Assembly: GCA_951230915.1 (NCBI GenBank)
Contig: OX579636.1
Location: 2,185,001-2,249,000, forward strand
Length of the DNA: 64,000 nucleotides
Reading direction: 5' to 3'
Source of the DNA: Antitrichia curtipendula
Taxonomy: Eukaryota > Streptophyta > Bryopsida > Hypnales > Leucodontaceae
Shown: positions 37,594 through 48,460 of the stretch, piece by piece
Numbering within the stretch: position 1 is the first letter of the stretch
Layout of the letters: each line of letters opens with the position of its first letter
Notes under the pieces: model-generated
The model's database searches: none
What the model saw: only the letters and a program-made list of their open reading frames with translations
Told to the model about the DNA's origin: nothing
Translations under genes and position numbers: made by a program

Positions 37594-38234
37594 TACCCCA
37601 TTGTACAATTCCAAATGATCTGAAAATTTTCAAGCATGTTGCCAACTTGCCTTCAAGAATGAATCCAAAGAGTGACCACCATTTTAGGCATTTTTTCATA
37701 CACATGACCATCTGAAGTGCAGCTGCCCGGTTTCATAGGGCCAAAAAAAGTTTTTTTTCCAATTCAAATACTAATATCTTGCAATCTACATGGAGGAAAT
37801 TCTTGAAAGTTTTTCTACATGTTCTCATACTAGTTTACTCCAAGATCCTATGGTTACATGTGTTCAAAAAAGTTTTTTTTTTTTTTTTGGTACTTGTCCT
37901 AGAAATTGCAGTTTTGGAGCGTTTTGGTAAAAACATAGTCAAAAACCTTTAGGGGTTAAATCCATATCCAATGTAAATGGTTTGCCAATTCCAATCATTC
38001 CAAAACTGCTTTTTTGCTCAAAACTTTGGGACATGTGCCATGACCTTATTAGTCCTGACCTTGGAAAGGAGAAAAAAACCATTCCAAACTTTGATTGGAA
38101 ATAGTTGCCTCCTACAAGTTGACTGTGGATCCCTAATTAGAAATGGGTGGTTCTACCCGTCTAACCATATGGATATGATATATGTACCATATTTTATAAT
38201 ATTTTTTTTTGAGAGTTGTCGATGAACTAGAATA

Positions 38235-38521
38235 AGGCAAGGGTCTGTAAAAGCGACCTCTAACACAGAGGTACATTTTACTTTCTTCAATGTATCAACG
38301 CTATACATTTCAGGAGGGGGTCGCTTTTAGAAACCATTGCGTTTCAACTTCAAAAATTTGTAACTAATTCCTTGAAGGTCCAAAAAATATGAAACGACTT
38401 GAATTAGGTGCCAATTCCATTTTTCTTCGTAGTAAATTTTACTGAAAATTGTTTCAAGGAGTTTAGCTTCCCTGAAAATGCAATCAGCTCTTAAAAGGGT
38501 TGCTTTAAGAGCCTCCTACCT
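38235..38521 (+). mobile_element. TA-flanked MITE M2
   Basis: The ends AGGCAAGGGTCTGTAAAAGC and the complement of AGGTAGGAGGCTCTTAAAGC are flanked by TA (38233-38234 and 38522-38523). The interior shares GAAACGACTTG and neighbouring sequence with M1. 287 bp. Confidence 0.62.
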
Positions 38522-38910
38522 TAAACGTGCCGTTTACCAAGCAGATCCAATCCCCCCCCCACACAGTGACTTTCCTCAAGGCCGTATGTTAAATTAATTA
38601 AATAAATAAAATCTCTCCTTGGACGTCCGACATCGGACAGGCTCATCAGTCATTCCACCAATCCAAGGCGGTGGCCATCAATATCTGACCAGGGCCCACC
38701 CAACTTTCATTTTTAAATAATTGTTGAGCTTGAGGTGTCACCTTAGTCTTCCCGCCCTTCCGTTGTTTGAGGCGTGCGCCACAATTAACAGCCGATCCCA
38801 ACAGCCGATCTCGGTACAGACAGTGCAGGGCTGCAGGCCACACTCCTCATTCTATTGTAGTGTGGTCCACTGTGAATAGATACCACTAGTGTATTTGAGG
38901 CAATTTCGGT

Positions 38911-39372
38911 GAACCTCCTTACATGTATTGGTGGGTGGGAGGAGTCAACAGGGTCGAAATATAGAAAGCACTTTTATGCTCCTTCTACAGTGTAATACAC
39001 TGATATCAATGATCGGTAAGCGCAGAAGGAGGAGAGACAGTTTCACCGATATCGGTGTAGGAAACACTGTAGAAGAAGCATAAAAGTGCTTTCTCTATTT
39101 CGGCATTGCTGACTGCTCCTACACACCGATACATGTAAGTTGGCCCTTAGGGTCAGCTTACATGAGAGTAAGGGCCAACTTACATGAGAGCCCGGTGGGC
39201 AAAGAAAGCAACTAAAAAATAAGACTAGTGCCATTGATGATCGGTAAGCGTGGAAGTAAGAGAGCGAGTTATACCGATATCAATGTATTACACTGTAGAA
39301 GGAGCATAAATGTGCTTTCTATATTTCGACCCTATTGGCTCCTCTCACCCACCAATACATGTAAGAAGGCCC
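38911..39372. mobile_element. Multi-arm foldback/MITE cluster
   Basis: The left arm (about 38914-39007, starting CCTCCTTACATGTATTGG) pairs with the right arm (about 39278-39369). A third diverged arm copy lies between them (39046-39140), together with further TTACATG ends separated by TTA (near 39133). This suggests several insertions of one TTA-targeting family into each other. Relatives are at 41886-42234 and 44682-45118. Confidence 0.65.
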
Positions 39373-39734
39373 TTAGGGCCGTTTCCATGAATCCATGATT
39401 GAAGGATACAACACCATTGAGTGAGTGGTCAAGTTTTTTCTTTTTACTATGAATAGAGTTACACAACCGATTTTTTTAAAGGCAATTCCATGTCCAATTG
39501 TCTCCCTTCACAATGGACAGCTTCAAACTAACCTACATGAGGAAAAAAAAGTAACGGTGTTAAAAAATGTGAGACTATATTCATGACCCCACACATCGCT
39601 GCCACAATGTTTCTAAAAGCTCATTTCATCCGTCTTATAGAGCCAACACATACAAAAATTGCATATCTAGAATTGACCTCCTTCAATTCAAGTCCCTCAA
39701 CATAAAAGAGACAAGAAACTCAAAACCTTCTTAA

Positions 39735-40273
39735 CCCCTAAAAGCCCAAGGGGTTTGGACAAAACACAAATGTGTTATAAAATATAAGTTCTACAATTTT
39801 TTTGAAGTTTGCATTAAAATAGATAATGTGAAGCACAAAAAGAAGAAAATATCCGTATGGTCAAAATTATAAAGTTATTCTTAGATTCTCTTCAAATGAA
39901 TTTTGAAAATATAACTTCAAAAATTCACCAAAAATACAATTTCTATCTTTAGCAATTGAATTTTTTTTTGATTGGTCAAAATTGTGGTTTCTATTGATTT
40001 GTGAAAAAATGCATAAGATCCAGTAATGAAAACACCAACACTTTCTCCAAATAGTAAGTTTTTCAACACTAGGCAATACTAGACTCTTTGTGCTATTTCT
40101 CTTATAGTTTTTTTTTGACCGTAGCAATCTTAGTTTTGAATATAAATATTGAAAGACAATCCAATCTCTTAAAAAAAAATTAAAAAAAAAAATTGAAAAA
40201 AGTTTTTTTCTGCCCAAAAAATCTGCCCGAAGTCGGGCAGCGACCATAAAATGGTCGTTTGAGCGCTTAGGGG
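39735..40273. mobile_element. TTAA-family element E8 (subfamily D)
   Basis: 539 bp between TTAA at 39731-39734 and 40274-40277. The ends are CCCCTAAAAG and the complement of CCCCTAAGCG. The interior is unlike the other subfamilies. Its right TTAA is shared with E9. Confidence 0.65.
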
Positions 40274-40277
40274 TTAA

Positions 40278-40869
40278 GCACTACACTCCCAAGGCCATTT
40301 TTCTGTCAAAAAAACACTCAAAACTGCCATTTCTGTTGCATTCACCTAAAAAAGCAAAAAAAAAAAAAAAAAATTTAAGAATCTAACCGTAGGATCTTGT
40401 ACTTCACTTGTTTGAAGTCGCGTGGTAAAAATTTCATCAAATTTGACCACACGGATTGGAAAATACTAGCATTCAAAGTTCTACATAAAGTATTTATTTA
40501 AAGAACTTCCTTAGATTGCCTGAAAAACAAGATCGTCCATAACTTTATCATCACTAGTCCAAATTGAATGATTCAAAGTTTTATATGTAGACAAAGCTAT
40601 AATGTGTTCAGTAAAAAAAAAAATTTAATTTAAATATATTTTGACTTTTTGTGATTTTTTGGGGGTTGCCCGCCAACCTCTATTTTAGGCTTTTTATGCA
40701 ATAACTTTTGCCTCCGAGCACTGATTGAAGTAAAAATTATATTCCCAAGAAGCTTGTGTGTTTTTCTAGCTTTATACAAAATTTAAGTAGTTTAAGATGA
40801 ATATTGAGATTGTATGAGCCTACTCAAAGTCACATTTTGGCCCCCGTAGGACCAATGGGACTTTAGGGG
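40278..40869 (+). mobile_element. TTAA-family element E9 (subfamily A), left terminus damaged
   Basis: From CAAGGCCATTTTTCTG onward it matches E1 and E2. The right end is CTTTAGGGG, then TTAA (40870-40873). After the TTAA it shares with E8, the sequence begins GCACTACACTCCC instead of CCCCTAAAGCAC, consistent with loss of the outer eight bases. Confidence 0.65.
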
Positions 40870-40873
40870 TTAA

Positions 40874-41529
40874 CATAAAGGCCACATAACCATTTGTCTA
40901 AAACAAAAACAAAAACAAAAACTAGTATTACAATTAGGTGTATAGCATGGACCTAGGAAACATTTGAATTTGACTTGAGTGAAGTACAATCTACAATAAT
41001 TGATGATTAAAGTTGGGTGAATGGTATTGTATACAATAATTGATGATAAAAGATTTACTTAATGTGGCCTCCTCATGTTTGTAGGAATAATACTATTTGA
41101 GAAGCAACACCAAAGAAAATAAAGAGTGTAGCTAGATCTGTCTCAACGGGTGAACAAGGCTTAATTTGTTGGCTTAACTTGTTGCCTTAACTTAACTAGT
41201 CTTTACACAACCTTAACCCTTAAAAGACATTCCAAATTTATATTTGATCAAACTTTAATAGTTTTCAATATTAAAACATACATATGACATATTTGATGTT
41301 ATTTTATGTAGTACTTAAATATATATCTAAATTTAAACTTAATTTTTCAATAATTAAAAACATCATAATAAATTCAAAAAAATAATTTATTTGTAACAAT
41401 CATATTAATTACAAGAATACTCTAAATAATATGAAATGTTTAGAAACTTTGGAGATGATAGTGTTAAAAATTATATTGTGACTAGAGTACTCTTTGAATT
41501 TGCACTAAAAGAAATTTGATAGAAAACAT
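40874..41529. other. AT-rich, no gene seen
   Basis: Short repeats such as ACAATAATTGATGAT only. No coding or terminal-repeat signal. Confidence 0.5.
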
Positions 41530-41645
41530 TAGATGTTTTTCAACCTCTACGGAGGGCTATAAGTTCCCTTGGGTTCCCTAACTCTGAAAACTGCGTCCCC
41601 GCAGTAGCTTGACGTGGTAGAAAGATTGCAATGTCATTTTTATAA
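41530..41645 (-). mobile_element. Fragment of the F family
   Basis: GATGTTTTTCAACCTCTACG followed by GGAGGGCTATAAGTTCCC and a block ending at GACGTGGTAG. This is the inverted counterpart of 33470-33580 in insertion F, diverged. Confidence 0.5.
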
Positions 41646-41885
41646 AAAAATTCAAAAAAAAAATTCAATTTTTCTTCCAGTTTTTTTTAAAATTTAAAAA
41701 GTGATTTATTTTAATTTTTAATTTTTAAAAATGTTTTTAATTTATTTTCAAGATGCTTCCTTCAAAGTGTTACAAAAATTAGAAGGAATTTGAAGTAGAT
41801 TATCAAAAGTGCATTTTTTTAGTCAAATTTTAAGATATTTGAAATCAAGAACTACCGGTATATGAAAGTCAATTTTGACCCTAAG

Positions 41886-42234
41886 GGCCACTTTACATCT
41901 AGAAGTTGGGCCAATTTGTTGTGTAAGAGGCTTCAAATCCTCACTTGTAATTGGACAAAGGATTGCCATCAATTTGAATCCTTGTACACCTAGAGGCTAG
42001 GCCAACATGGTAGAATGAATTTTTATTAAAAAAAGACATGATTTGACACGGTCCAAGCTCAATAAATTGAGTGCATCAAGATTGGGAGGCCAATTCTTGG
42101 CCATGGGGCCAATGCCAAATTTTAATTAAATAATTTTTTTAGTAAAACATTATTTTTTCAACACATCAAATCCATTGGGTTTAGTGAAACTAGCTTCAAT
42201 AGGAATTGGCCTGACTTCTAGGTGTAAAGTAACT
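41886..42234. mobile_element. Small TIR element (TTACAT family)
   Basis: ACTTTACATCTAGAAGTTGG at 41890-41909, with GCC following, is nearly complementary to 42204-42230. A further copy of the arm (ACACCTAGAGGCTAGGCC) lies inside near 41987. Related by terminus to 38911-39372 and 44682-45118. Confidence 0.5.
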
Positions 42235-44681
42235 TTGGAACAAGGAGAGAGGACCTAAATATTTAAAGGTTTTATTAAATCGGCACGGCTTCTTGGCCTC
42301 AAGGTCCCAAGGCCTTGAGAGAACTGGGCCCTGTTATAATTTTATTCCAATGAGTTGAGCCTAAAAGGGTCTCAAATTTTGTGCAATTGGCCTTTTGGGG
42401 GGAATTGGGCCTGCCTCTCGTTGTACTGTGCAGCGGCCCTAAGACTATGCCCCCCTCGGGCAGTTTTTTTTTCGAGGATTAACCTGGTCGTACGCCCGAC
42501 TTCGTCTGCCCGAGCAGTTCGAGGACTCTAGCGCATGATGAGAACGTAAATTGCGCACCGGGAGCTTAATCAGTTGACCAGTCTGGGGATACAGAATGAG
42601 GGGATCGATACCCGTCCGGACCTCCAGTCCAGTGATCGATCGAGCTTCCCATCTGCTTCGCTTGATTGCTGCAGTCGATTCCGTCCCTCCGCGTAAGTTC
42701 CTAACACAACATAATGCATGCTTTCTCGATCGATCGATCGGATTCGTAGTTTCGTATGTTTCTCGATCTCGGCGCGTACATTGGGCACTGGTCATGTGTG
42801 TCTTAGCTTAATTATATAAATTGCATTCATTGCATCCAATGCCAATTCCGTAAAATTGACTGATTGGCGTAACTCCGTTGAAATATATCGCGGTGAACCT
42901 TCAAGGAAGAAATTTAGGGAGCTGGGGGAGAGGGAGCTAGGATAGGGGTGAAAATCACTTATCCGTGCACAATGCTGTTACGAAAGGCAACTTGTGTACG
43001 ACTTTACATATCAAATGTCCAGCATAACAAGCACATGCAACAAGCTAATGTAAATGTGAAATTGGCGCATGAATTTAATTGAAATATCGATCGCCAATTC
43101 AACCAGCGAGTCTGAAACTAACTTGCAGGCAGACGGAAGCTTGATTCGAGGAGCTGCTGCGAACGCCCAGAATCTGTACGTACGTATTAAGTACGTGTGT
43201 CAACCTTGTGTTTATCTTTCGATCGATCCTCTTCAAATCGATCAGGGCAAAGATCGAGGTATCCCGTTTCTTCTTCTCATGCGCGCGCACTCAAATTTGA
43301 GATTTGAGTAACTCGACTCGAATTAAGTCCAGGAGCGCCCGAGAAGGACGAACGATTGAGGTAAAGAATGTTGTACGAGGCCAGTTGTCTTTTGGGAGCA
43401 GAGACTTGACGTACTTACCCCTTAACTTGGTACACTAGCTATGAAGATTTTTTTGATCGATATCATGTGCACATATCAGTGAAGATCGAAGCTTTCGAAT
43501 GGGCTTAGAAGATAGCTAGAAGGTGAAGGTACTTACTGGACATCGATGAGAAATGAGCATGATTAGATTTGTTTTAGGGTGCCAAATCTTCATCTACATC
43601 GCAAGGAAACGACTTCAGGGAGAATGCGAGAAGGAGGTGAGCACTGACGTTCAGCAAGGAATATGAAGCTGGATTGGAGGAGTAATGGACCCGATAAGGT
43701 ACGGGCTACCTTTAGTCAAGTTCCCAATGGTACCAAGTTCCCATGTTCCCATGCAGTTGCGTCCTAGCTTCACGGGCAGACCGGCCGGCAGGGCAGGGCC
43801 GGGTCCAGCGAAGACCAGATGTGAGCAAGGTCCGGACATCCGGACATAGTGTTTTTTGTGCACGATTTTTCGCCAAGTGGCTACAGTCAAAAGATGTTCG
43901 CTACATTCTGTAAAGGAAATTTCCATTTTGGGGGTGGGGGTGGTCAAAAAAGTCACATTACTGCCATACAATACAATAGCAAATTTTACCCAGGTGTCAC
44001 CTAGATTTGATATACATATCCCCCTGATATTGAAGAAACTACTGTCTACTTCTCCAAAATGATAAAAGAATACCTAGCCCGTGCGGACATGTCCTCATTA
44101 ACTTAACTTCAGGAGCTCCGATCTGGCCAGGGCGAACTGACCCCTCTATTGCCCCGGCCAGGGGTAATTGTAGAAAAAAAGCCCCTTATTTTTTGTCGTG
44201 GTTTTTTATATTTCTACACCTCCCCTTGCTAATTTGGGCCCGCTGATTCCAAATCTGAATTCAGAATTTAAAAATTTTATCATCTGATTGCAAATAAAAA
44301 ATCCCACAGTGTTTTCCCCAGGGGTAAAACGGGACAATAGAGTGGTCAGTTCGCCCTGGCCCTCAGATCTGGACCCAATGTCCGGCATTTCGCCCAACGT
44401 ATCTTGCAGACTGTGATTCCTTGTTATATATATTGATTCATGGCCTCAATTATCCCGTATTGGCGACGACTTCTGCTTATTATATTCCTTATTCCCTTCT
44501 AAAATAAGGAAAACTTAACTTGACAGTCTGTCAACACGTCTTTGAAGGCACATTTCAAGTACACGACACTGTTCAAAGCTAGCTGTACAACTTGTCTGCA
44601 CGCTGCAAACATATAATAGTTTGACCCATATAGAATGAGTGGTGATCTATGATCTGTCTTAGTAATCCGTACACCCAACTA
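42235..44681. other. GC-richer island, no gene model
   Basis: From about 42420 to 44120 composition and the many GATCGATC/CGATCG strings resemble the gene islands. Frames on both strands are short and no chain of phase-consistent exons emerged. It could hold a non-coding transcript, an exon too short to see, or the promoter side of a gene outside what I can resolve. Confidence 0.35.
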
Positions 44682-45118
44682 GGGCCTCCTTACATGCTGG
44701 GTGGGTGGGCAAAGTGCAACAGTGCTTTTGCCCAGACCCAGTAAGGAAAGCTTTGCCCACCCACCCAATTTGCACTTTTATGCAATGCCTGGGTGGGCAC
44801 GAGTGAGTGAGTGACCTGCCCAAACAAGTCACCAGGCAGGGTCACATCCCTGGAGGTCCCACCTGTAGATGAGTTGGATACTAGAAAGCAACCCTCTACC
44901 ACAAGTTAGTTATTATAGAAAATCTCCTCCATCCAATCAGAGCTCATTACCGATATCAGTAATGCTTTGTGGCGGCTACTCGTTTTGCCGATAGATCGGT
45001 GTTTATTGCTACACCAAGTGGCACAACAGGGACCACTTTTATGTGGGTGGGTGGGTGGGTCAACAACTTGGACAGTAGTGCAATTTCTGCCCACCGGAGG
45101 AGCATGTAAGCCCACCCT
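44682..45118. mobile_element. MITE with GGGCC..CTTACATG termini
   Basis: GGGCCTCCTTACATGCTGGG at the left and the complement of GGGTGGGCTTACATGCTCC at the right. The flanking CTA and TTA resemble a decayed 3 bp TWA target duplication, as in PIF/Harbinger MITEs. The interior is rich in GGGT repeats. Confidence 0.6.
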
Positions 45119-45429
45119 TACTCAACGCTTGCACATCATGAAATCATTTTATTTATCTTCTTTATTTTAGCAAGAAGGACGTGGCCCCCTTGCTCTTCCT
45201 CCCGAAGTCATTGCAGGGGGGCATGTAAAGAAAACTGAGACCCCTATTTTGCGCTTGATTAATTTATCTTCTAGACACCATTCAGTTCTAGATAAGTTGG
45301 AGCCTTTAATCGTAAATATGAATTCAAAATTTTCAAGTTTTGTCATGGATGAAAAATAAATAATTTCAATATATTCCTCACAAGTATTGAACTATTGAAG
45401 GGGTTGGTTCACCCCGGCCCTCTTAGGAG

Positions 45430-46035
45430 CAAGGTAGTCACCAAAATACCTTGCTTATTAGATCAATAGGTGCATTCTTTGTTTCTACATTTAACAATGA
45501 AGTCATCCATCAAACCTTTTAGGTCCGCAATGCTTATATAAGGTTTAATAACTTGAAAATGTTTGAGGATCTAGATTTTGGTTGTTAGATGACAATGAAA
45601 GCCTATTAGGGAATGCAAATAAGAAAAAAATAAACATATAATATTTTTTTTGATGTAATCCACTTGTTCTTGCAATCTTTCCACTTGTCATGCATATTTT
45701 GATAGCAACATTAGATATATGGTCAAGCATATTTTTGTGTGAATTGTAATTGACAACTTTTAGCTCCTTGCACTTGATTTCAATTTCACCCATGAAAATG
45801 ATAAATTTTTTCTATAATTTCAACTGATGAAATGAAGCAAATCAAGTCTAGAGTTTTTACTCCAATTTGAAATTTTCAAAATTTTTAGGAAATGAATAAT
45901 GGTCTATCACCAAGGTACTTTGTAAAAAATGATTCAATTTATCATCCAATAAGTGCATTCTTCACCTCTACATTAATCTTGAAAGTCATTTATTGACCAT
46001 TTTTGTAGTTTATGCAGCTTTATAAGTTTATAAGG
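45430..46035 (+). repeat. Direct duplication, copies about 470 bp apart
   Basis: 45430-45560 and 45898-46035 share AATARGTGCATTCTT, a CTACATT...GAAGTCAT block and a TATAAGGTT block. A third relative lies at 15585-15640. Origin unknown. Confidence 0.55.
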
Positions 46036-46447
46036 TTAACTTCTAATTGATCCAAGCTATTTTCTATTCATAAAAATGCCATTTTCTACTCCAATAAGTA
46101 AAAGTGGAAATGATTAAATTTTTTTGGTCAAATTGTGAGTGCAAAGTGTGTACATTAGTAATTGTGATTTGCCAATACTTCTATAATTTGTGTCTTTTAG
46201 CTAGCTTTTGAAACAATTTATTTTCTTCATTCAATGTCAAAATTTGATTTTTCTTGTACCTAATTAAAGTACTTTTGAAAGTGCTTCCAACGATAAAATA
46301 TTCAAGTTCTAGTTAGAAAGCAACAAAAAATTAGAGTTACATTTGGTGGGATAAATTTTGAGGTGCCTTGAAGATGCCCTAAGCTCACTTTATGTAGCTC
46401 TTACAATACACTGTTTTTCCATTGTGACATTATTTAGATTCATATAT

Positions 46448-47069
46448 GGTAGAACCACCCATAGTCGACCGCTTAAGTGATTCCGCAAATGTTTTGGAGT
46501 AGAAAAAGGCAATGTAAATTTACTGCCATGCAGAAAGATAGAAATGTCGGGCATTGCCAATTTTTTGTGATTTTTTCCCTAAAATTCAAATTACTAGGAA
46601 TTTAAGAAGTCAAAAGTTGGCCTCAACCCATACCCAATACATAAACTCTTCTAATTCCGATCAATCTTCCCGCTCACTACTTCCTACTTTCTTGCTCACT
46701 ACATTGGGCTTGTGTCATAACCTTATTAGTCCCGGACTTGAAAAAGGAGAAAAAATCAGAATTCAAGCCTTGGTTATTAATAGCTGCAGCATCTTACAGA
46801 GTGGGTCTGCCCACTCTGGATCCCTGCGCACTCTGGATCCCTGCCCACTCTGGATCCCTGCCCACTCTGGATCCCTGCCCACTCTGGATCCCTGCCCACT
46901 CTGGATCCCTGCCCACTCTGGATCCCTGCCCACTCTGGATCCCTGCCCACTCTGGATCCCTGCCCACTCTGGATCCCTGCCCACTCTGGATCCCTGCCCA
47001 CTCTGGATCCCTGCCCACTCTGGATCCCTGCCCACTCTGGATCCCTGGTTGGGAATGGGTGGTTGTACC
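46448..47069 (+). mobile_element. Family X MITE, copy X2 (empty site for E7)
   Basis: GGTAGAACCACCC at 46448-46460 and a near-complement at 47057-47069. Aligns with the X1 flanks of E7: ...GTTGGCCTCAACCCATACC here against ...GTTGCTTTAA[E7]TTAAATCCATATCC. Without the minisatellite expansion it is about 400 bp. Confidence 0.72.
46811..47048 (+). repeat. 17 bp minisatellite, 14 copies
   Basis: Unit ACTCTGGATCCCTGCCC, almost invariant (one G for C at the start of the second copy, one at the last base). The X1 copy has a single equivalent unit (GACTGTGGATCCCTA at about 38121), so the array expanded within X2. Because 17 is not a multiple of 3 and the unit lacks stops, several frames on both strands stay open. 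The long frames here are artefacts of the repeat. Confidence 0.95.
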
Positions 47070-48460
47070 TTAAATTGACACTCAAGACCCGTGCTTGGAC
47101 TTTGAGCTGCACCCAGTCGAACTTTACAGTCGTCTACACGAGCTAGGTGTTGAGTCCGACTTGTGTGCGAAGTTGAAATTTGACATGCACAAGTGTTCCA
47201 ACTGTACCGGTCTCGTGCATCACTGGACTAGCTGGATTGCAAACGTATAGTCCTGGTCACACTTCAATGGAGCTCGACATATGGTGCGGTGTGCATTTTG
47301 ACGCGCGTGTTGCAGTTTTATGTGAAACGGAAGGTTCACACAGATGGCTGCTAGCTCGATCGCATATTACAGAATGACTTACTGTGCACAGGTTGGATGA
47401 TGCTCGTTGGACACAGGTGTTTGCAATATTGAGTGGAAATATTTGGAATTTCTGATATTCATCACCAAATCAGTTTCAAGCGACTTTCTGCTCGGTGAAG
47501 CATGGAGGTCTTTTTGAAACACTGATTGCCTAGCTCTTCTTTCTGTAACTGCGATCGATGTCGAGTTAGTAACTTCGATATCCTATCATGTAGTGGGCAC
47601 GTTCTGTTCAGATTCTATAAATCGATCCACCGCTTAATTTGAAGTCTCTGGAGATGCAAACTTGTCGGTACCAACTCAAGGTTGTCGACGTCTCAAATGG
47701 ACAAGTTAACTACGGTTTCTGAAGGTGAACTTCCGGTAAGTTGCTTTCCCACAAGATGCTATATGTGCAGTCCGTGGAGATAGTACTGATCGATGTGCTG
47801 TGTGTTAATACTGATTAAACTTACAGGATCCTCAATGATTGGTTCCCCTTCTCAAGTATTGCAGAAAACTTTGAATATGAATAGTGATTCATTTGCCATT
47901 CGATCAAGCTGTTAACGATCGATGGTTCAGGGCCCGGCATGTATGTGTGGCATACGTTTTTGCACAACAATGGCAAACCTTTTTTCGTTGTATTGTATCT
48001 ACCAAGTGAACGTAACTCTATAGTCCTAACCTTCACGTCTAGCTTTCTCTTAGTTGCTGTTTCAGTCTCGATCGATTGGTTTCTGACTGTCTGACTTCTT
48101 CACTTCTGACTTCGGAATTGTGAAGCAGTGAAGAAGGTATATTAAGAGTGTTCTTAGCGAGGGTTTTGAGAAATGAATTTAGGTACTACTTTGAACTAGA
48201 TTCACTTGCTTGCACCGTTTCAAACATCAAGTGCGAGTAAATCTGAAGACAAGTTATCTATTGTATGTTGTGTATTGAATCTTGTGTGTTAAATAAGTAT
48301 ATGGACAGGCTGGCTTGATAAACGAGTGCAGTTTACTTCAAATAATTTTTGTTTGGATTCCTTGTTTTCATCTTTAGAGTATACGTGAAGATGCGGGTGT
48401 AAGCACCTGACTCTTCAACAAAGCAAGCGCTGTGGTCGTTTTGCTAGCTTGGCAATCATG
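47070..48460. other. Unique-looking sequence, no gene model
   Basis: Intermediate GC content with several CGATCGAT strings. No long frame or terminal repeat. A non-coding transcript is possible but not shown. Confidence 0.35.

Larger units (their letters stand above)
35076..37600 (+). mobile_element. Foldback element FB inserted in E7
   Basis: The terminus TGGGGTACCAATCAAAATG starts at 35076. The matching right arm ends at 36362 and is completed by CCCCA at 37596-37600 after the TA-flanked insert M5 is removed. The arms 35081-35258 and 36185-36362 are about 95 percent complementary. The host E7 is duplicated as TTGTACAG (35068-35075) and TTGTACAA (37601-37608), 7 of 8 bp. An 8 bp duplication is hAT-like; long arms are foldback-like. 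Confidence 0.72.
34469..37955 (-). mobile_element. TTAA-family element E7 (subfamily B), interrupted
   Basis: TTAA at 34465-34468 and 37956-37959. Both ends match subfamily B, in the orientation opposite to E3 and E6. Subtracting the 2525 bp insert and its 8 bp duplication leaves about 954 bp, against 937 bp in E3. The empty site in X2 reads TCAA once, where this copy has TTAA twice. Confidence 0.78.
34289..38157 (+). mobile_element. Family X MITE, copy X1, occupied by nested insertions
   Basis: GGTAGAACCACCC at 34289-34301 and its exact complement at 38145-38157. Removing E7 plus one TTAA leaves about 378 bp, which aligns with copy X2 (46448-47069). Together X1 and X2 give an occupied/empty site pair for E7. 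Confidence 0.7.

Noticed and set aside
42540..42630. tRNA or primer-binding-site-like sequence around GGATCGATACCCG
   Set aside because: No complete cloverleaf and no LTR next to it.
46811..47048. Regular short repeats that could suggest a CRISPR array
   Set aside because: The units are contiguous with no spacers, and the genome is a eukaryotic plant.
46554..47078. 174-codon open frame over the minisatellite, plus minus-strand frames in the same place
   Set aside because: The openness comes from a 17 bp stop-free repeat read in successive frames. The region is non-coding MITE sequence in copy X1.
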